Shown piece after piece: positions 1 through 5,616 of a DNA stretch of 9,388 nt. The DNA lies in assembly GCA_001818835.1 (NCBI GenBank), contig MHKL01000011.1, forward strand, positions 7,222 to 16,609. The letters are read 5' to 3'. The stretch comes from Candidatus Komeilibacteria bacterium RIFCSPLOWO2_01_FULL_45_10 (GTDB lineage Bacteria; Patescibacteriota; Patescibacteriia; UBA1558; UBA10009). The translations under genes and the position numbers were made by a program. A model generated the notes under the pieces. The model worked only from the letters and a program-made list of their open reading frames with translations. It ran no database searches and had not been told where the DNA came from. Each line of letters starts with the position of its first letter. The stretch's first letter is position 1.

Positions 1-187
1 CCTCGGTTAAAATGTCGCCGAAAATGTAAGCCAAAGGAAACAGCAAAGTGCCGCCGTCAAACTCAAACGGCCCCAGTTTCAGGATTTTGGTAGAGGCAAT
101 ATTGGAAATCAACAAGACGGCTACGAATAAGCCAAGGATAATGTCAAAGTATTTGTAAGAACGCATTGGTTTAATTTTAATTTTCAT
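1..187 (-). CDS. Queuosine precursor transporter (YhhQ/DUF165 family), N-terminal part
   Basis: Reading the complement gives an open frame from ATG at 187-185 that leaves the window at base 1, so only about 62 residues are present. After a short basic start (MKIKIKPMRSYKYF) comes a hydrophobic segment, LFVAVLLISNIAS, then a FDGGTLLFPLAYIFGDILTE motif. This order (membrane helix ending in SN-A, then FDGG-hydrophobic-FP-YI-GD-LTE) is characteristic of the YhhQ/DUF165 integral membrane family, which imports queuosine precursors such as preQ0/preQ1. A second in-frame ATG at 166-164 could be the true start; neither has a Shine-Dalgarno site. The gene is divergent from dnaG, so the two share about 75 bp of upstream DNA. 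The family call is from remembered motifs; the substrate is inferred from the family. Confidence 0.82.
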   Translation of the reverse strand, partial: MKIKIKPMRSYKYFDIILGLFVAVLLISNIASTKILKLGPFEFDGGTLLFPLAYIFGDILTE

Positions 188-257
188 TTACTATACAATA
201 AATCGTCTTTTTTGGCAAACAGTATTGCTAAAATCGCTATCAGGTTATATTATAGGA
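188..257 (+). promoter_or_regulatory. Divergent promoter region between transporter gene and dnaG
   Basis: This is AT-rich spacer between two diverging genes. On the + strand TACAAT at 194-199 matches the -10 consensus at five of six bases, but the -35 position (TTTAAT at 171-176) is weak. On the - strand the overlapping TATAGT/TATTGT bases lie only a few nt before the transporter ATG at 187. No operator-like palindrome is visible. The assignment is by position and a single hexamer only. Confidence 0.3.
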
Positions 258-266
258 ATGATTATG
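254..266 (+). promoter_or_regulatory. Ribosome binding site that fixes the dnaG start
   Basis: AGGA at 254-257 is followed by two ATG codons in the same frame, at 258 and 264. It abuts the first with no spacing and lies 6 nt before the second. Normal Shine-Dalgarno spacing therefore selects ATG 264, which also gives a primase N-terminus of usual length. Confidence 0.6.
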
Positions 267-2048
267 AGCGATACCGTCAATGAAATCAAACAGCGTCTGG
301 ACATTGTTGATTTAATCGGCGAATACGTCAAGCTTAATCCGGCCGGGGCCAACTTTAAGGCGCTTTGCCCGTTCCATAATGAAAAGACGCCGTCTTTCAT
401 TGTCAGTCCGGAAAAACAGGTTTGGCACTGTTTCGGCTGCGCCAAAGGCGGCGACCATTTTACTTTTGTCCAGCAAATGGAAGGGGTGGAGTTTCCCGAG
501 GCCTTGCGCATGCTGGCCACCCGAACCGGCGTCAGATTGGAATACCGCGACCCGGAAGAGCATAACTACAAAACGCGCCTTTTGGATTTATGCCGTCATG
601 TTGCCGAGCGCTGGCACAGTTTGCTTTTAAACGATCCGGCCGCCCAAGCCGCCAGGGATTATCTTAAACAGCGGCAACTTAGCCGGGAGACCATTGAGGA
701 ATTCTGTTTGGGCTATGCCCCTGATTCCTGGGACGACGCCATTAAGTTTTTGCAAGGCAAGAGCTTTACTCTCAAGGAGATTTTTGACGCCGGCATCAGC
801 ATTACCCGCCTTGACCAGTCGGGGCAGGCCGGCGATAAAGGCAAGCCCTATGACCGCTTTAGGCACCGCCTGATTTTTCCCATCCGCGACGTCCACGGCA
901 ACATTGTCGGCTTTACCGCCCGCAAATTAAGGGAAGAGGATACCGGCGGCAAATACGTTAATTCGCCGCAAACGTCGATTTACAACAAAAGCCAGGTGCT
1001 TTACAACCTTTCCTTGGCCAAGGCCGAAATCAAGCGTTTGGGCTACGCGATTTTGGTGGAAGGCAACATGGACGTGCTGGCCGTCTATCAAGCCGGCACT
1101 AAAAATGTGGTGGCTGTTTCGGGCACGGCCTTAACAGGCGAGCAGATTAAACTAATGGGGCGCTACGCCCAAAACGTCATGGTGGCGTTTGACGCGGACG
1201 TGGCCGGCGTGACGGCCAATTTGCGGGGCATTGATTTGTTGTGGCAGGCCGGGTTTAACGTCAAGGTCATCAAACTTTTTGGCGCCAAAGACCCGGACGA
1301 GCTCATCAGGAAAAATCCCGAGGACTGGAAAAAAGCCATCCGGGAAGCGAAAAATTTCATGGACTACGTTTTTAGCGTCACTCTGGAGCCGCTGGATTTA
1401 AAAAGAGTTGACCATAAAAAACTGGCTGCCAAAAAACTGCTGCCCCTGCTCGCCAAACTGGGAGACGCGGTGGAGCGCGCCCATTATCTTAAAAAACTGG
1501 CGGAAATTTTAAGCGTGCCCGAGGAAACCCTGGCCAAAGCCATTTTGAAGTTTGAAGAAAAAAAACCGTCTCTCAAGAAAACGGAAACGCCCCCGATTAC
1601 AATTGAGCCGGGCCGGGCCGTGGCCGAACATCTGCTCGCTTTGCTGATTAAGTTTCCCAAAGAGCTGGAACTGGTGATGCAGCGGCTTAAGCCGGAAATG
1701 ATCGGTTTTTCGCCGGCCAAACTTCTTTACAGCCAGCTGATAATTTATTATAATAAAGACCGTCATTTAGCGGAAAAAGAGGTCTTGGCGGCCTTGAACG
1801 CGGAGTCAGCCGATTATTTTAACCAACTCGGCCTTTTAATTGACGAAACCGCGTTTAACGACACGCCGGATTTGCTTCATCACGAAATCATCCAGGCCAC
1901 CGGCCGCCTGAAAGAGCTTTATCTGAAAGGCCGCCTGAAAGAATTGAGCGTCTCTTTGGCGCTGGCGGAGAAGCAGAAAAACGAAACGGAAGTTACCAGT
2001 TTAACCGAAGAAATTTCGCGCTTCAACAGCCAATTGGGGGAATTATAA
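264..2048 (+). CDS. dnaG: DNA primase DnaG
   Basis: Bacterial replicative primase, which makes RNA primers for Okazaki fragments and leading-strand starts and binds the replicative helicase. From ATG 264 it is 594 aa, close to the usual size of about 580-600. The N-terminal CHC2 zinc-binding domain is intact: C35 and H38 in LCPFHNEKTPSF, C56 and C59 in WHCFGCAKGG. The TOPRIM catalytic core follows, with E266 in LVEGNMDVL and D310/D312 in the AFDAD motif that binds catalytic metals. Residues from about 440 form a helix-rich C-terminal region with a charged end, fitting the helicase-binding domain. The frame remains open upstream to 225, but those 13 codons precede the Shine-Dalgarno site and are not family-like. 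rpoD follows 33 bp downstream, the classic dnaG-rpoD order; rpsU, first in that operon in many bacteria, is not present here. Confidence 0.97.
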   Translation: MSDTVNEIKQRLDIVDLIGEYVKLNPAGANFKALCPFHNEKTPSFIVSPEKQVWHCFGCAKGGDHFTFVQQMEGVEFPEALRMLATRTGVRLEYRDPEEHNYKTRLLDLCRHVAERWHSLLLNDPAAQAARDYLKQRQLSRETIEEFCLGYAPDSWDDAIKFLQGKSFTLKEIFDAGISITRLDQSGQAGDKGKPYDRFRHRLIFPIRDVHGNIVGFTARKLREEDTGGKYVNSPQTSIYNKSQVLYNLSLAKAEIKRLGYAILVEGNMDVLAVYQAGTKNVVAVSGTALTGEQIKLMGRYAQNVMVAFDADVAGVTANLRGIDLLWQAGFNVKVIKLFGAKDPDELIRKNPEDWKKAIREAKNFMDYVFSVTLEPLDLKRVDHKKLAAKKLLPLLAKLGDAVERAHYLKKLAEILSVPEETLAKAILKFEEKKPSLKKTETPPITIEPGRAVAEHLLALLIKFPKELELVMQRLKPEMIGFSPAKLLYSQLIIYYNKDRHLAEKEVLAALNAESADYFNQLGLLIDETAFNDTPDLLHHEIIQATGRLKELYLKGRLKELSVSLALAEKQKNETEVTSLTEEISRFNSQLGEL

Positions 2049-2081
2049 ATTAGAAGCTAGAAAATAGAATAGGAATTTTTT

Positions 2082-3392
2082 ATGTTTCACAAGAAGAAAA
2101 AATCAAAAAAAATCGTTTCCAGAAAAAGAACGGCCGTTAAAAGAAAAGTCCGGGTAAAAAAGCCAATTAAAAGGGTAAAAAGGGCCTTCGCCAAAGGCGG
2201 ATCCGCCTCCGGCGGAAAAAAAGCGGCGTTTTTAAAATTGATTAAAAAAAGGAAAGAAGCGGAAATTGTTTCCCTGCCTTTGAATGAAGGCAAGGTAACG
2301 GAGTTAATCGACAAAGGCAAATTCCGCGGATTTTTAACGGAAGAGGAAATTCTTTACGTTTTTACGGAAGCCGAGGAATATCTGGAAAAATTGGAAGAAT
2401 TTTTGGACGCTCTCACCGATCTGGGCATCCAGGTGGTGGCGCGCGAAGGCGGCATTTTAGGCGAAACCGCGGACAAACCAGTACCCGTTAAGCCCAAAAC
2501 GCCGGCCAAAAAAAAGAAAGAAGCGGAGGCCGAAGCCCTTGATTTGAAAAGAATTGATTTGACCGACATTTCTTCCGATTCCATTCAGATGTATTTGAGG
2601 GAAATCGGCAAAGTCCATCTTTTAACGGGCGAGGAAGAAGTCCAGCTGGCCAAAAGAAAAGAAAAGGATGACGCGGAAGCCAAGAAAAGGCTGGTGGAAG
2701 CCAATCTTCGGCTGGTGGTTTCCATTGCTAAAAAATTCACCGGCCGCTCCTTGTCGCTTTTGGACCTGATTCAGGAAGGCAACATCGGGCTCTTTAGGGC
2801 CGTGGAAAAATTTGATTACCGCCGGGGCTTCAAATTTTCCACCTACGCCACCTGGTGGATTCGGCAGGCCATTACCCGCGCGCTCGCTGATCAGTCCCGC
2901 ACCATCAGGATTCCGGTGCACATGGTGGAAACCATTAACCGCTTCCAGCAGGCCGAGCGCCGGCTGATTCAGGACTTGGGCCGCGAGCCGCTGCCCGAGG
3001 AAATCGCGGCGGAAATGAGCGAGGATATTGACAAAGTCAGGCAAATCATTAAAATATCACAGGAAACGGTTTCTTTGGAAACGAGCGTGGGCGAAGACGA
3101 CGAGGATTCAACTCTGGGCGACTTTATTGAGGACGAAAAAACCATTACCCCTGACCGGGTGGCCGCTTTGCAGCTTTTAAAGGACCATGTTAAGGAAATC
3201 ATTTCCGAACTTACCCCCCGCGAGCAGAAAATTCTGGAAATGCGCTTTGGCCTCTTGGACGGCGTTGCCCACACCCTGGAAGAAGTGGGCCAGGAATTCG
3301 GCGTCACCCGCGAAAGAATCAGGCAGATTGAAGCCAAGGCCCTGGAAAGAATCCAGCAGAATTTGGGGATGAGAAAATTAAAGGATTATTAG
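2082..3392 (+). CDS. rpoD: RNA polymerase primary sigma factor (sigma-70/SigA)
   Basis: Housekeeping sigma factor of 436 aa; it directs RNA polymerase to -10/-35 promoters. AGGA at 2071-2074 lies 7 nt before ATG 2082, supporting the start. Domains in order: a highly basic tail (19 Lys/Arg in residues 1-34); a Gly/Ser linker at 36-45 encoded by a palindrome; a region 1.1-like segment at about 64-125 ([19 protein letters not shown]); an acidic/basic linker; region 1.2 from about 166 ([13 protein letters not shown]); region 2 with [16 protein letters not shown] at about 226 and the -10-melting segment [15 protein letters not shown]; region 3; and region 4, whose helix-turn-helix at about 397-424 ([20 protein letters not shown]) reads the -35 element. 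All core regions look intact, so it should be the essential sigma rather than an alternative one. It is probably co-transcribed with dnaG. Confidence 0.97.
   Translation: MFHKKKKSKKIVSRKRTAVKRKVRVKKPIKRVKRAFAKGGSASGGKKAAFLKLIKKRKEAEIVSLPLNEGKVTELIDKGKFRGFLTEEEILYVFTEAEEYLEKLEEFLDALTDLGIQVVAREGGILGETADKPVPVKPKTPAKKKKEAEAEALDLKRIDLTDISSDSIQMYLREIGKVHLLTGEEEVQLAKRKEKDDAEAKKRLVEANLRLVVSIAKKFTGRSLSLLDLIQEGNIGLFRAVEKFDYRRGFKFSTYATWWIRQAITRALADQSRTIRIPVHMVETINRFQQAERRLIQDLGREPLPEEIAAEMSEDIDKVRQIIKISQETVSLETSVGEDDEDSTLGDFIEDEKTITPDRVAALQLLKDHVKEIISELTPREQKILEMRFGLLDGVAHTLEEVGQEFGVTRERIRQIEAKALERIQQNLGMRKLKDY
2187..2216 (+). repeat. GC-rich palindromic insert within the rpoD coding sequence
   Basis: The stretch reads TTCGCC-AAA-GGCGGA, then TCCGCC-TCC-GGCGGA: alternating copies of a hexamer and its complement separated by 3-nt spacers, able to form two tandem hairpins or a GGCGGATCCGCC palindrome. 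It encodes [10 protein letters not shown] in frame, a flexible linker between the basic tail and region 1.1. The arrangement (word, complement, short spacer, word, then a run of A) recurs near the start of the glycosyltransferase gene at 5641-5664. The palindrome is directly visible; the idea that it is a dispersed insert is inference. Confidence 0.6.
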
Positions 3393-3403
3393 TTCTTTGT
3401 TAA

Positions 3404-3409
3404 TATAAT
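3404..3409 (+). promoter_or_regulatory. Perfect TATAAT -10 box upstream of tRNA-Asn
   Basis: TATAAT lies 10 bp before the first base of the tRNA (3419), placing transcription start at about 3416. It lies in the short gap after the rpoD stop codon. No good -35 hexamer is seen 16-18 bp upstream, because that DNA is the end of rpoD. The tRNA could therefore be transcribed from here as well as by read-through from rpoD. Confidence 0.55.
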
Positions 3410-3452
3410 AAATAACGTTCGGGGATAGCTCAGTGGTAGAGCAACTGGCTGT

Positions 3453-4006
3453 AGCATTTCCCACAAAAAACCTATGCCAGAAAAGCGAAAATATAAAGAT
3501 AGGGCAGAGTATCTTAAAAAAGCCGTCTCTAAAAGGAGAAAGGCGTTAAGAAGAAAAGCCTTGGATTATTTGGGTAATAAATGCAAAATTTGCGGATATG
3601 CCAAATATGAAGGGGCTTTGGATTTTCATCATTTGGATAAAAATCACAAAGGCTTTGGCTTATCTGAAAAAGGCATGACTAGATCATGGACAAGAATTAA
3701 AGAAGAATTGGATAAATGCATCCTAGTGTGCGCTAATTGTCATAGGGAAATTCATGGGGATAAATTGCAGCTTTCTAAGCGAAAGCTTAGATTGAAAAAT
3801 AAGGTTAACTGTCGGGAAGCCTAAGTCAAAATTTTGATATGGTAATCCGCAGCCAATCCCGCCAATGCGGCGGGCAGGTTCAGAGACTAGAGCAAAAAGC
3901 TCGTACCATTTTTAAATAAAAATGGGAAACGCCTTACATCTAAGTCAGGCTTAGCTTGATATGATGATGAGATAGTCCACCCTTTAGAGAAATCTAGAGA
4001 TAAGTG
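3453..4006 (+). ncRNA. Group I self-splicing intron (ribozyme) in tRNA-Asn, 554 nt
   Basis: The boundaries obey group I rules: the upstream exon ends in U and the intron ends in G. The internal guide GCAGCC (3849-3854) pairs with exon bases GGCTGT (3447-3452), forming P1 with the required U-G pair at the splice site. A second pairing, ATTtCC (3456-3461) with GGtAAT (3841-3846), extends P1. An R-like element GTTCAGAGACTAGA lies at 3878-3891 and an S-like element GATAGTCC at 3971-3978; their GACTA and TAGTC pair as P7. A hairpin CCCGCC/GGCGGG at 3858-3874 fits P5, and CCATTTTT/AAAAATGG at 3906-3925 fits P8. A 7-bp hairpin with a GAAA tetraloop at 3982-3999 fits P9. The individual helix names beyond P1 and P7 are tentative, and I do not assign a subgroup. 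The endonuclease ORF fills the P1 loop, leaving a compact catalytic core of about 160 nt. Confidence 0.85.
3474..3824 (+). CDS. HNH homing endonuclease encoded within the intron
   Basis: A 116-aa protein with a very basic N-terminus (residues 1-30), then a zinc-bound HNH fold: C37-x2-C40 (KCKICGY), D50-F-H52-H53 (DFHHLD), and C86-x2-C89-H90 with H94 (CANCHREIH). The two CxxC pairs should bind structural zinc, and H52/H53 with N88/H94 form the beta-beta-alpha-metal nuclease centre. It most likely cuts intronless tRNA-Asn alleles to start intron homing. It begins 21 nt inside the intron and ends 24 nt before the guide sequence, so it sits wholly in the P1 loop and does not disrupt the core. No Shine-Dalgarno site precedes ATG 3474, and its codons appear more AT-rich than those of rpoD. 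All motif residues are present, so it may still be active. Family confidence is high; the target site is inferred from location. Confidence 0.9.
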   Translation: MPEKRKYKDRAEYLKKAVSKRRKALRRKALDYLGNKCKICGYAKYEGALDFHHLDKNHKGFGLSEKGMTRSWTRIKEELDKCILVCANCHREIHGDKLQLSKRKLRLKNKVNCREA

Positions 4007-4028
4007 TAACCAGTGGGTCGTGGGTTCG

Positions 4029-4047
4029 AATCCCTCTCCCCGAGCCA
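4029..4047 (+). repeat. tRNA 3'-end repeat, copy 1 (within the functional tRNA)
   Basis: The last 19 nt of tRNA-Asn (AATCCCTCTCCCCGAGCCA) recur exactly at 4142-4160 and 4356-4374 in the same orientation. This copy is the functional one: its TCCCCGA closes the acceptor stem with 3419-3425. Confidence 0.85.
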
Positions 4048-4087
4048 AAATAAATCCGTCAGCCTTTAGGTTGGCGGATTTATTTTT
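4048..4087 (+). terminator. Hairpin terminator of tRNA-Asn
   Basis: Bases 4048-4064 pair with 4069-4085 over 17 bp (two G-T wobbles) around a TTTA loop, and the 3' side ends in a T-rich run. It begins immediately after the CCA end, so it should terminate the tRNA transcript. The A/T-symmetric ends mean it could also act on the opposite strand. Confidence 0.8.
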
Positions 4088-4141
4088 GATTGAGAGAAAG
4101 AGGGATGAGAAGTTTATACCCCGGAGCGAAGCGTAGGGGTA

Positions 4142-4160
4142 AATCCCTCTCCCCGAGCCA
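4142..4160 (+). repeat. tRNA 3'-end repeat, copy 2
   Basis: Exact 19-nt copy of the tRNA-Asn 3' end including CCA. It is preceded by TACCCC...GGGGTA (about 4116-4141), a weak hairpin containing GAGCGAAGCG, rather than by tRNA arms, so it is not a tRNA gene. A hairpin with T-run follows one base later. It could be a duplicated attachment site, a recombination scar or part of a dispersed repeat family. Confidence 0.8.
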
Positions 4161-4161
4161 T

Positions 4162-4194
4162 AAAAAGACCATTAACGTCTGTTAGTGGTTTTTT
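4162..4194 (+). terminator. Hairpin terminator after repeat copy 2
   Basis: ACCATTAAC (4168-4176) pairs with GTTAGTGGT (4181-4189) around loop GTCT with one G-T wobble. It has a run of A before it and six T in a row from 4189, the form of an intrinsic terminator, possibly bidirectional. No gene precedes it directly, apart from the tRNA already terminated at 4087. Confidence 0.65.
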
Positions 4195-4215
4195 GTTGTT
4201 TTAAGAATAGTGTTT

Positions 4216-4374
4216 AGGGATTCGAACCCGGGAAGGGGGTCGGGGAAACGGGAGTTTCCCCGCGGTGGAAGCTCCAAAACCGCAAGGTTTCGGGGAGCCC
4301 CGAGCGAAGACCTCGAGCATAGCCGAGAGGGCGGAGTCGAGGGGCGACGGGTTCCAATCCCTCTCCCCGAGCCA
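4216..4374 (+). repeat. GC-rich structured island with T-arm-like inverted ends
   Basis: This stretch is far more G/C-rich than the AT-rich DNA around it. Its left end (4216-4230) is the reverse complement of a tRNA T-arm, and its right end (4348-4362) is the same arm in direct orientation; 14 of 15 bases match as an inverted repeat. Inside are a perfect 9-bp hairpin CGGGGAAAC/GTTTCCCCG (4241-4262), a near-perfect 8-bp hairpin with GCAA loop (about 4274-4293), and CCTCGA/TCGAGG arms (4311-4342). It ends with copy 3 of the tRNA 3' end. Open frames exist on both strands but look like by-products of the composition. It may be a tRNA-derived repeat or a decayed tRNA; no integrase or transposase is present. 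Confidence 0.6.
4356..4374 (+). repeat. tRNA 3'-end repeat, copy 3
   Basis: Exact 19-nt copy of the tRNA-Asn 3' end including CCA. The similarity continues leftward through the T-loop (GGGTTCCAATCCC against GGGTTCGAATCCC), giving 25 of 26 matching bases. A TCGGGGA word, identical to the tRNA-Asn 5' acceptor strand, sits 74 bp upstream at 4290-4296. The intervening sequence lacks recognisable D and anticodon arms, so I do not call it a tRNA gene. Confidence 0.8.
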
Positions 4375-4438
4375 ATGAGAATCTTCCCAAACGACCCGAC
4401 TGTGGTCAATCGTTTGGTGTGAACATATTAGCCAAAAT

Positions 4439-4460
4439 AAGCGGAGTTTTCCGCTTTTTT
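4439..4460 (+). terminator. Intrinsic terminator before the GH130 operon
   Basis: AAGCGGA (4439-4445) and TCCGCTT (4450-4456) form a 7-bp stem around loop GTTT, followed by continuous T to 4460. It separates the tRNA/repeat region from the carbohydrate operon. Confidence 0.75.
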
Positions 4461-4548
4461 GGTTTAATAATTTTTCAACTAAAATTTAATGAATTATCCT
4501 TGCCCCAGTAGGGATGAGAAATAAGACCTTTATTTTTTAATCAAAAAG

Positions 4549-4557
4549 TGTAATAAT
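4549..4557 (+). promoter_or_regulatory. Possible extended -10 promoter of the GH130-GT operon
   Basis: TGT-AATAAT resembles an extended -10 element (TGn plus five of six bases of TATAAT), about 39 bp before the GH130 start. The -35 position (TTTATT at 4529-4534) is poor. The region is AT-rich, so chance matches are likely. Confidence 0.3.
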
Positions 4558-4595
4558 GGTTAAGATTAGCTTATAAAAATGATAAAAATTAAATT

Positions 4596-5612
4596 ATGAT
4601 TAAAGTTAAAAGTGAAGGCATTATTTTGGAGAAAACAAATCTGAAATTTGAAAATAAAGCCGTTTTAAACCCGGCTTGCCTTAAGGAGAATGACATTACC
4701 CACATGTTCTATCGGGCAGTTAACCACAATAATATTTCTTCCATCGGTTACTGCCAATTAGTAAATAATAAAGTTGTCAACAGGTTTAAAAAACCCGTTA
4801 TTTTTCCGGAATATGATTACGAAAAAAAAGGCGTGGAAGATCCAAGAATTACTTTTTTAGACGGGACTTACTACGTTTTTTACACCGCTTATGACGGTAT
4901 CAATGCTCTCATTGCCTATGCCACCAGCAATGATCTTGTCCATTTTGTTAAACGAGGCGTTATCTCTCCGAAAATTTCTTATGATGAAGCCGAAGATATT
5001 TTCCGCGAATCAAAAATCAATCAGAAATACAGCATGTTTGAAGCGCTCTATAAAAAAAGATGGGGTAAGGATATATTGCTGTTTGAAAAAGACGCTTCTC
5101 TGTTTCCTCAAAAAATAAATAATAAATTTGTCCTGTTTCATCGCGTTTTGCCAGGAATCCAAATTATCAGCTTCAATAGTTTTTCCGAACTTACCAAAGA
5201 TCGCTGGCGCGATTACCTTAAGAATCTAAAAGATTCCATTGTAATGGACCCTCTCTTTTGGTTTGAAAACCGGTGTATTGGCGGCGGTTGCCCCCCTATT
5301 AAAACAAAAAATGGCTGGCTAACGATCTACCACGCGGTGGAAAATACCCCTAAGGGGAAAGTTTATCATGCCGCCGCCGCCCTGCTGGATCTTAAAAATC
5401 CCCTAAAAGTTTTGGGGCGGTTAAAAGAACCGCTGTTTTCCCCGGTGGATCCCTGGGAAAAAAAAGGAGTAATAAATAATGTCGTTTTTCCTACGGGAGC
5501 AATATTAAAAGATGGGAGAGTTTATATTTATTACGGGGCCGCCGATACATTAATTGCCGCGAAATCCGTTGGCCTTGCGGAGCTATTAACTGAACTTAAA
5601 AAAAATCCTTAA
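4596..5612 (+). CDS. GH130-family mannoside phosphorylase / beta-mannosidase-like protein
   Basis: A 338-aa cytosolic-type protein (no signal peptide) with the five-bladed beta-propeller signature of glycoside hydrolase family 130. Conserved blocks are NPAC near residue 26, GVEDPRIT with E81-D82-P83-R84 (the Asp is the expected general acid), an acidic DAS segment at D166, the ENRCIGGGCPPI block at about 224-236, an IYHA segment, and VVFPTGAIL...YIYYGAADT near the C-terminus. GH130 enzymes cleave beta-mannosidic bonds by phosphorolysis (releasing mannose 1-phosphate) or hydrolysis; which applies here, and the exact glycan, cannot be told from this reading. The length fits the family. ATG 4596 has no clear Shine-Dalgarno site. 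It is 4 bp upstream of the glycosyltransferase gene, so the two are very probably co-translated and act on the same glycan. Confidence 0.88.
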   Translation: MIKVKSEGIILEKTNLKFENKAVLNPACLKENDITHMFYRAVNHNNISSIGYCQLVNNKVVNRFKKPVIFPEYDYEKKGVEDPRITFLDGTYYVFYTAYDGINALIAYATSNDLVHFVKRGVISPKISYDEAEDIFRESKINQKYSMFEALYKKRWGKDILLFEKDASLFPQKINNKFVLFHRVLPGIQIISFNSFSELTKDRWRDYLKNLKDSIVMDPLFWFENRCIGGGCPPIKTKNGWLTIYHAVENTPKGKVYHAAAALLDLKNPLKVLGRLKEPLFSPVDPWEKKGVINNVVFPTGAILKDGRVYIYYGAADTLIAAKSVGLAELLTELKKNP

Positions 5613-5616
5613 AACC

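Larger units (their letters stand above)
3419..4047 (+). tRNA. tRNA-Asn(GUU), split by a group I intron; exons 3419-3452 and 4007-4047
   Basis: The joined exons give a 75-nt class I tRNA with encoded CCA. The acceptor stem TCGGGGA (3419-3425) pairs fully with TCCCCGA (4037-4043), followed by discriminator G and CCA 4045-4047. The D-stem is GCTC/GAGC, with AGTGGTA in the loop. The anticodon stem ACTGG (3444-3448) pairs with CCAGT (4010-4014). Splicing after T3452 and G4006 gives the seven-base loop CTGTTAA, hence anticodon GUU (Asn). The variable loop is 5 nt (GGGTC), the T-loop is TTCGAAT, and the T-stem GTGGG/CCCTC contains a U50-U64 mismatch. Discriminator G and this loop fit bacterial tRNA-Asn. 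The unspliced sequence reads GTA at the anticodon position, but a Tyr assignment is ruled out by the short variable loop. The intron separates anticodon bases 35 and 36. Confidence 0.9.
4375..4595. other. Non-coding leader region upstream of the GH130 gene
   Basis: AT-rich spacer without a credible ORF. It contains an 8-bp stem CCAAACGA/TCGTTTGG with a 15-nt loop (4387-4417), an intrinsic terminator (4439-4460) and a weak promoter candidate (4549-4557). I see no known riboswitch. Confidence 0.5.

Noticed and set aside
225..263. Upstream ATG 225 as the dnaG start
   Set aside because: The extra 13 residues lie before the only Shine-Dalgarno match and would make the primase N-terminus atypical; the -10-like sequence at 194-199 also leaves little leader.
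3419..3460. tRNA-Tyr reading (contiguous GTA after U33)
   Set aside because: The 3' half lies at 4007-4047 and has a 5-nt variable loop, whereas bacterial tRNA-Tyr is class II with a long arm. Group I splice rules give GUU.
4029..4374. CRISPR array
   Set aside because: The three 19-nt copies are unevenly spaced (113 and 214 bp apart) and are tRNA sequence; no cas genes are present.
4182..4422. ORFs on both strands across the GC-rich island (4210-4422 +, 4182-4409 -)
   Set aside because: They read through hairpins, T-arm copies and a tRNA 3' end; their Arg/Gly/Pro-rich products reflect composition, and no ribosome site is present.
4048..4595. Integrated genomic island using the tRNA as attachment site
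   Set aside because: The tRNA 3'-end duplications fit, but no integrase, excisionase or cargo gene lies between them; kept only as a hypothesis for the repeats.
4579..4599. Six-codon ORF overlapping the GH130 start (ATG 4579, stop TGA 4597)
   Set aside because: Considered as a leader peptide, but very short AT-rich ORFs arise easily by chance and it has no ribosome site.
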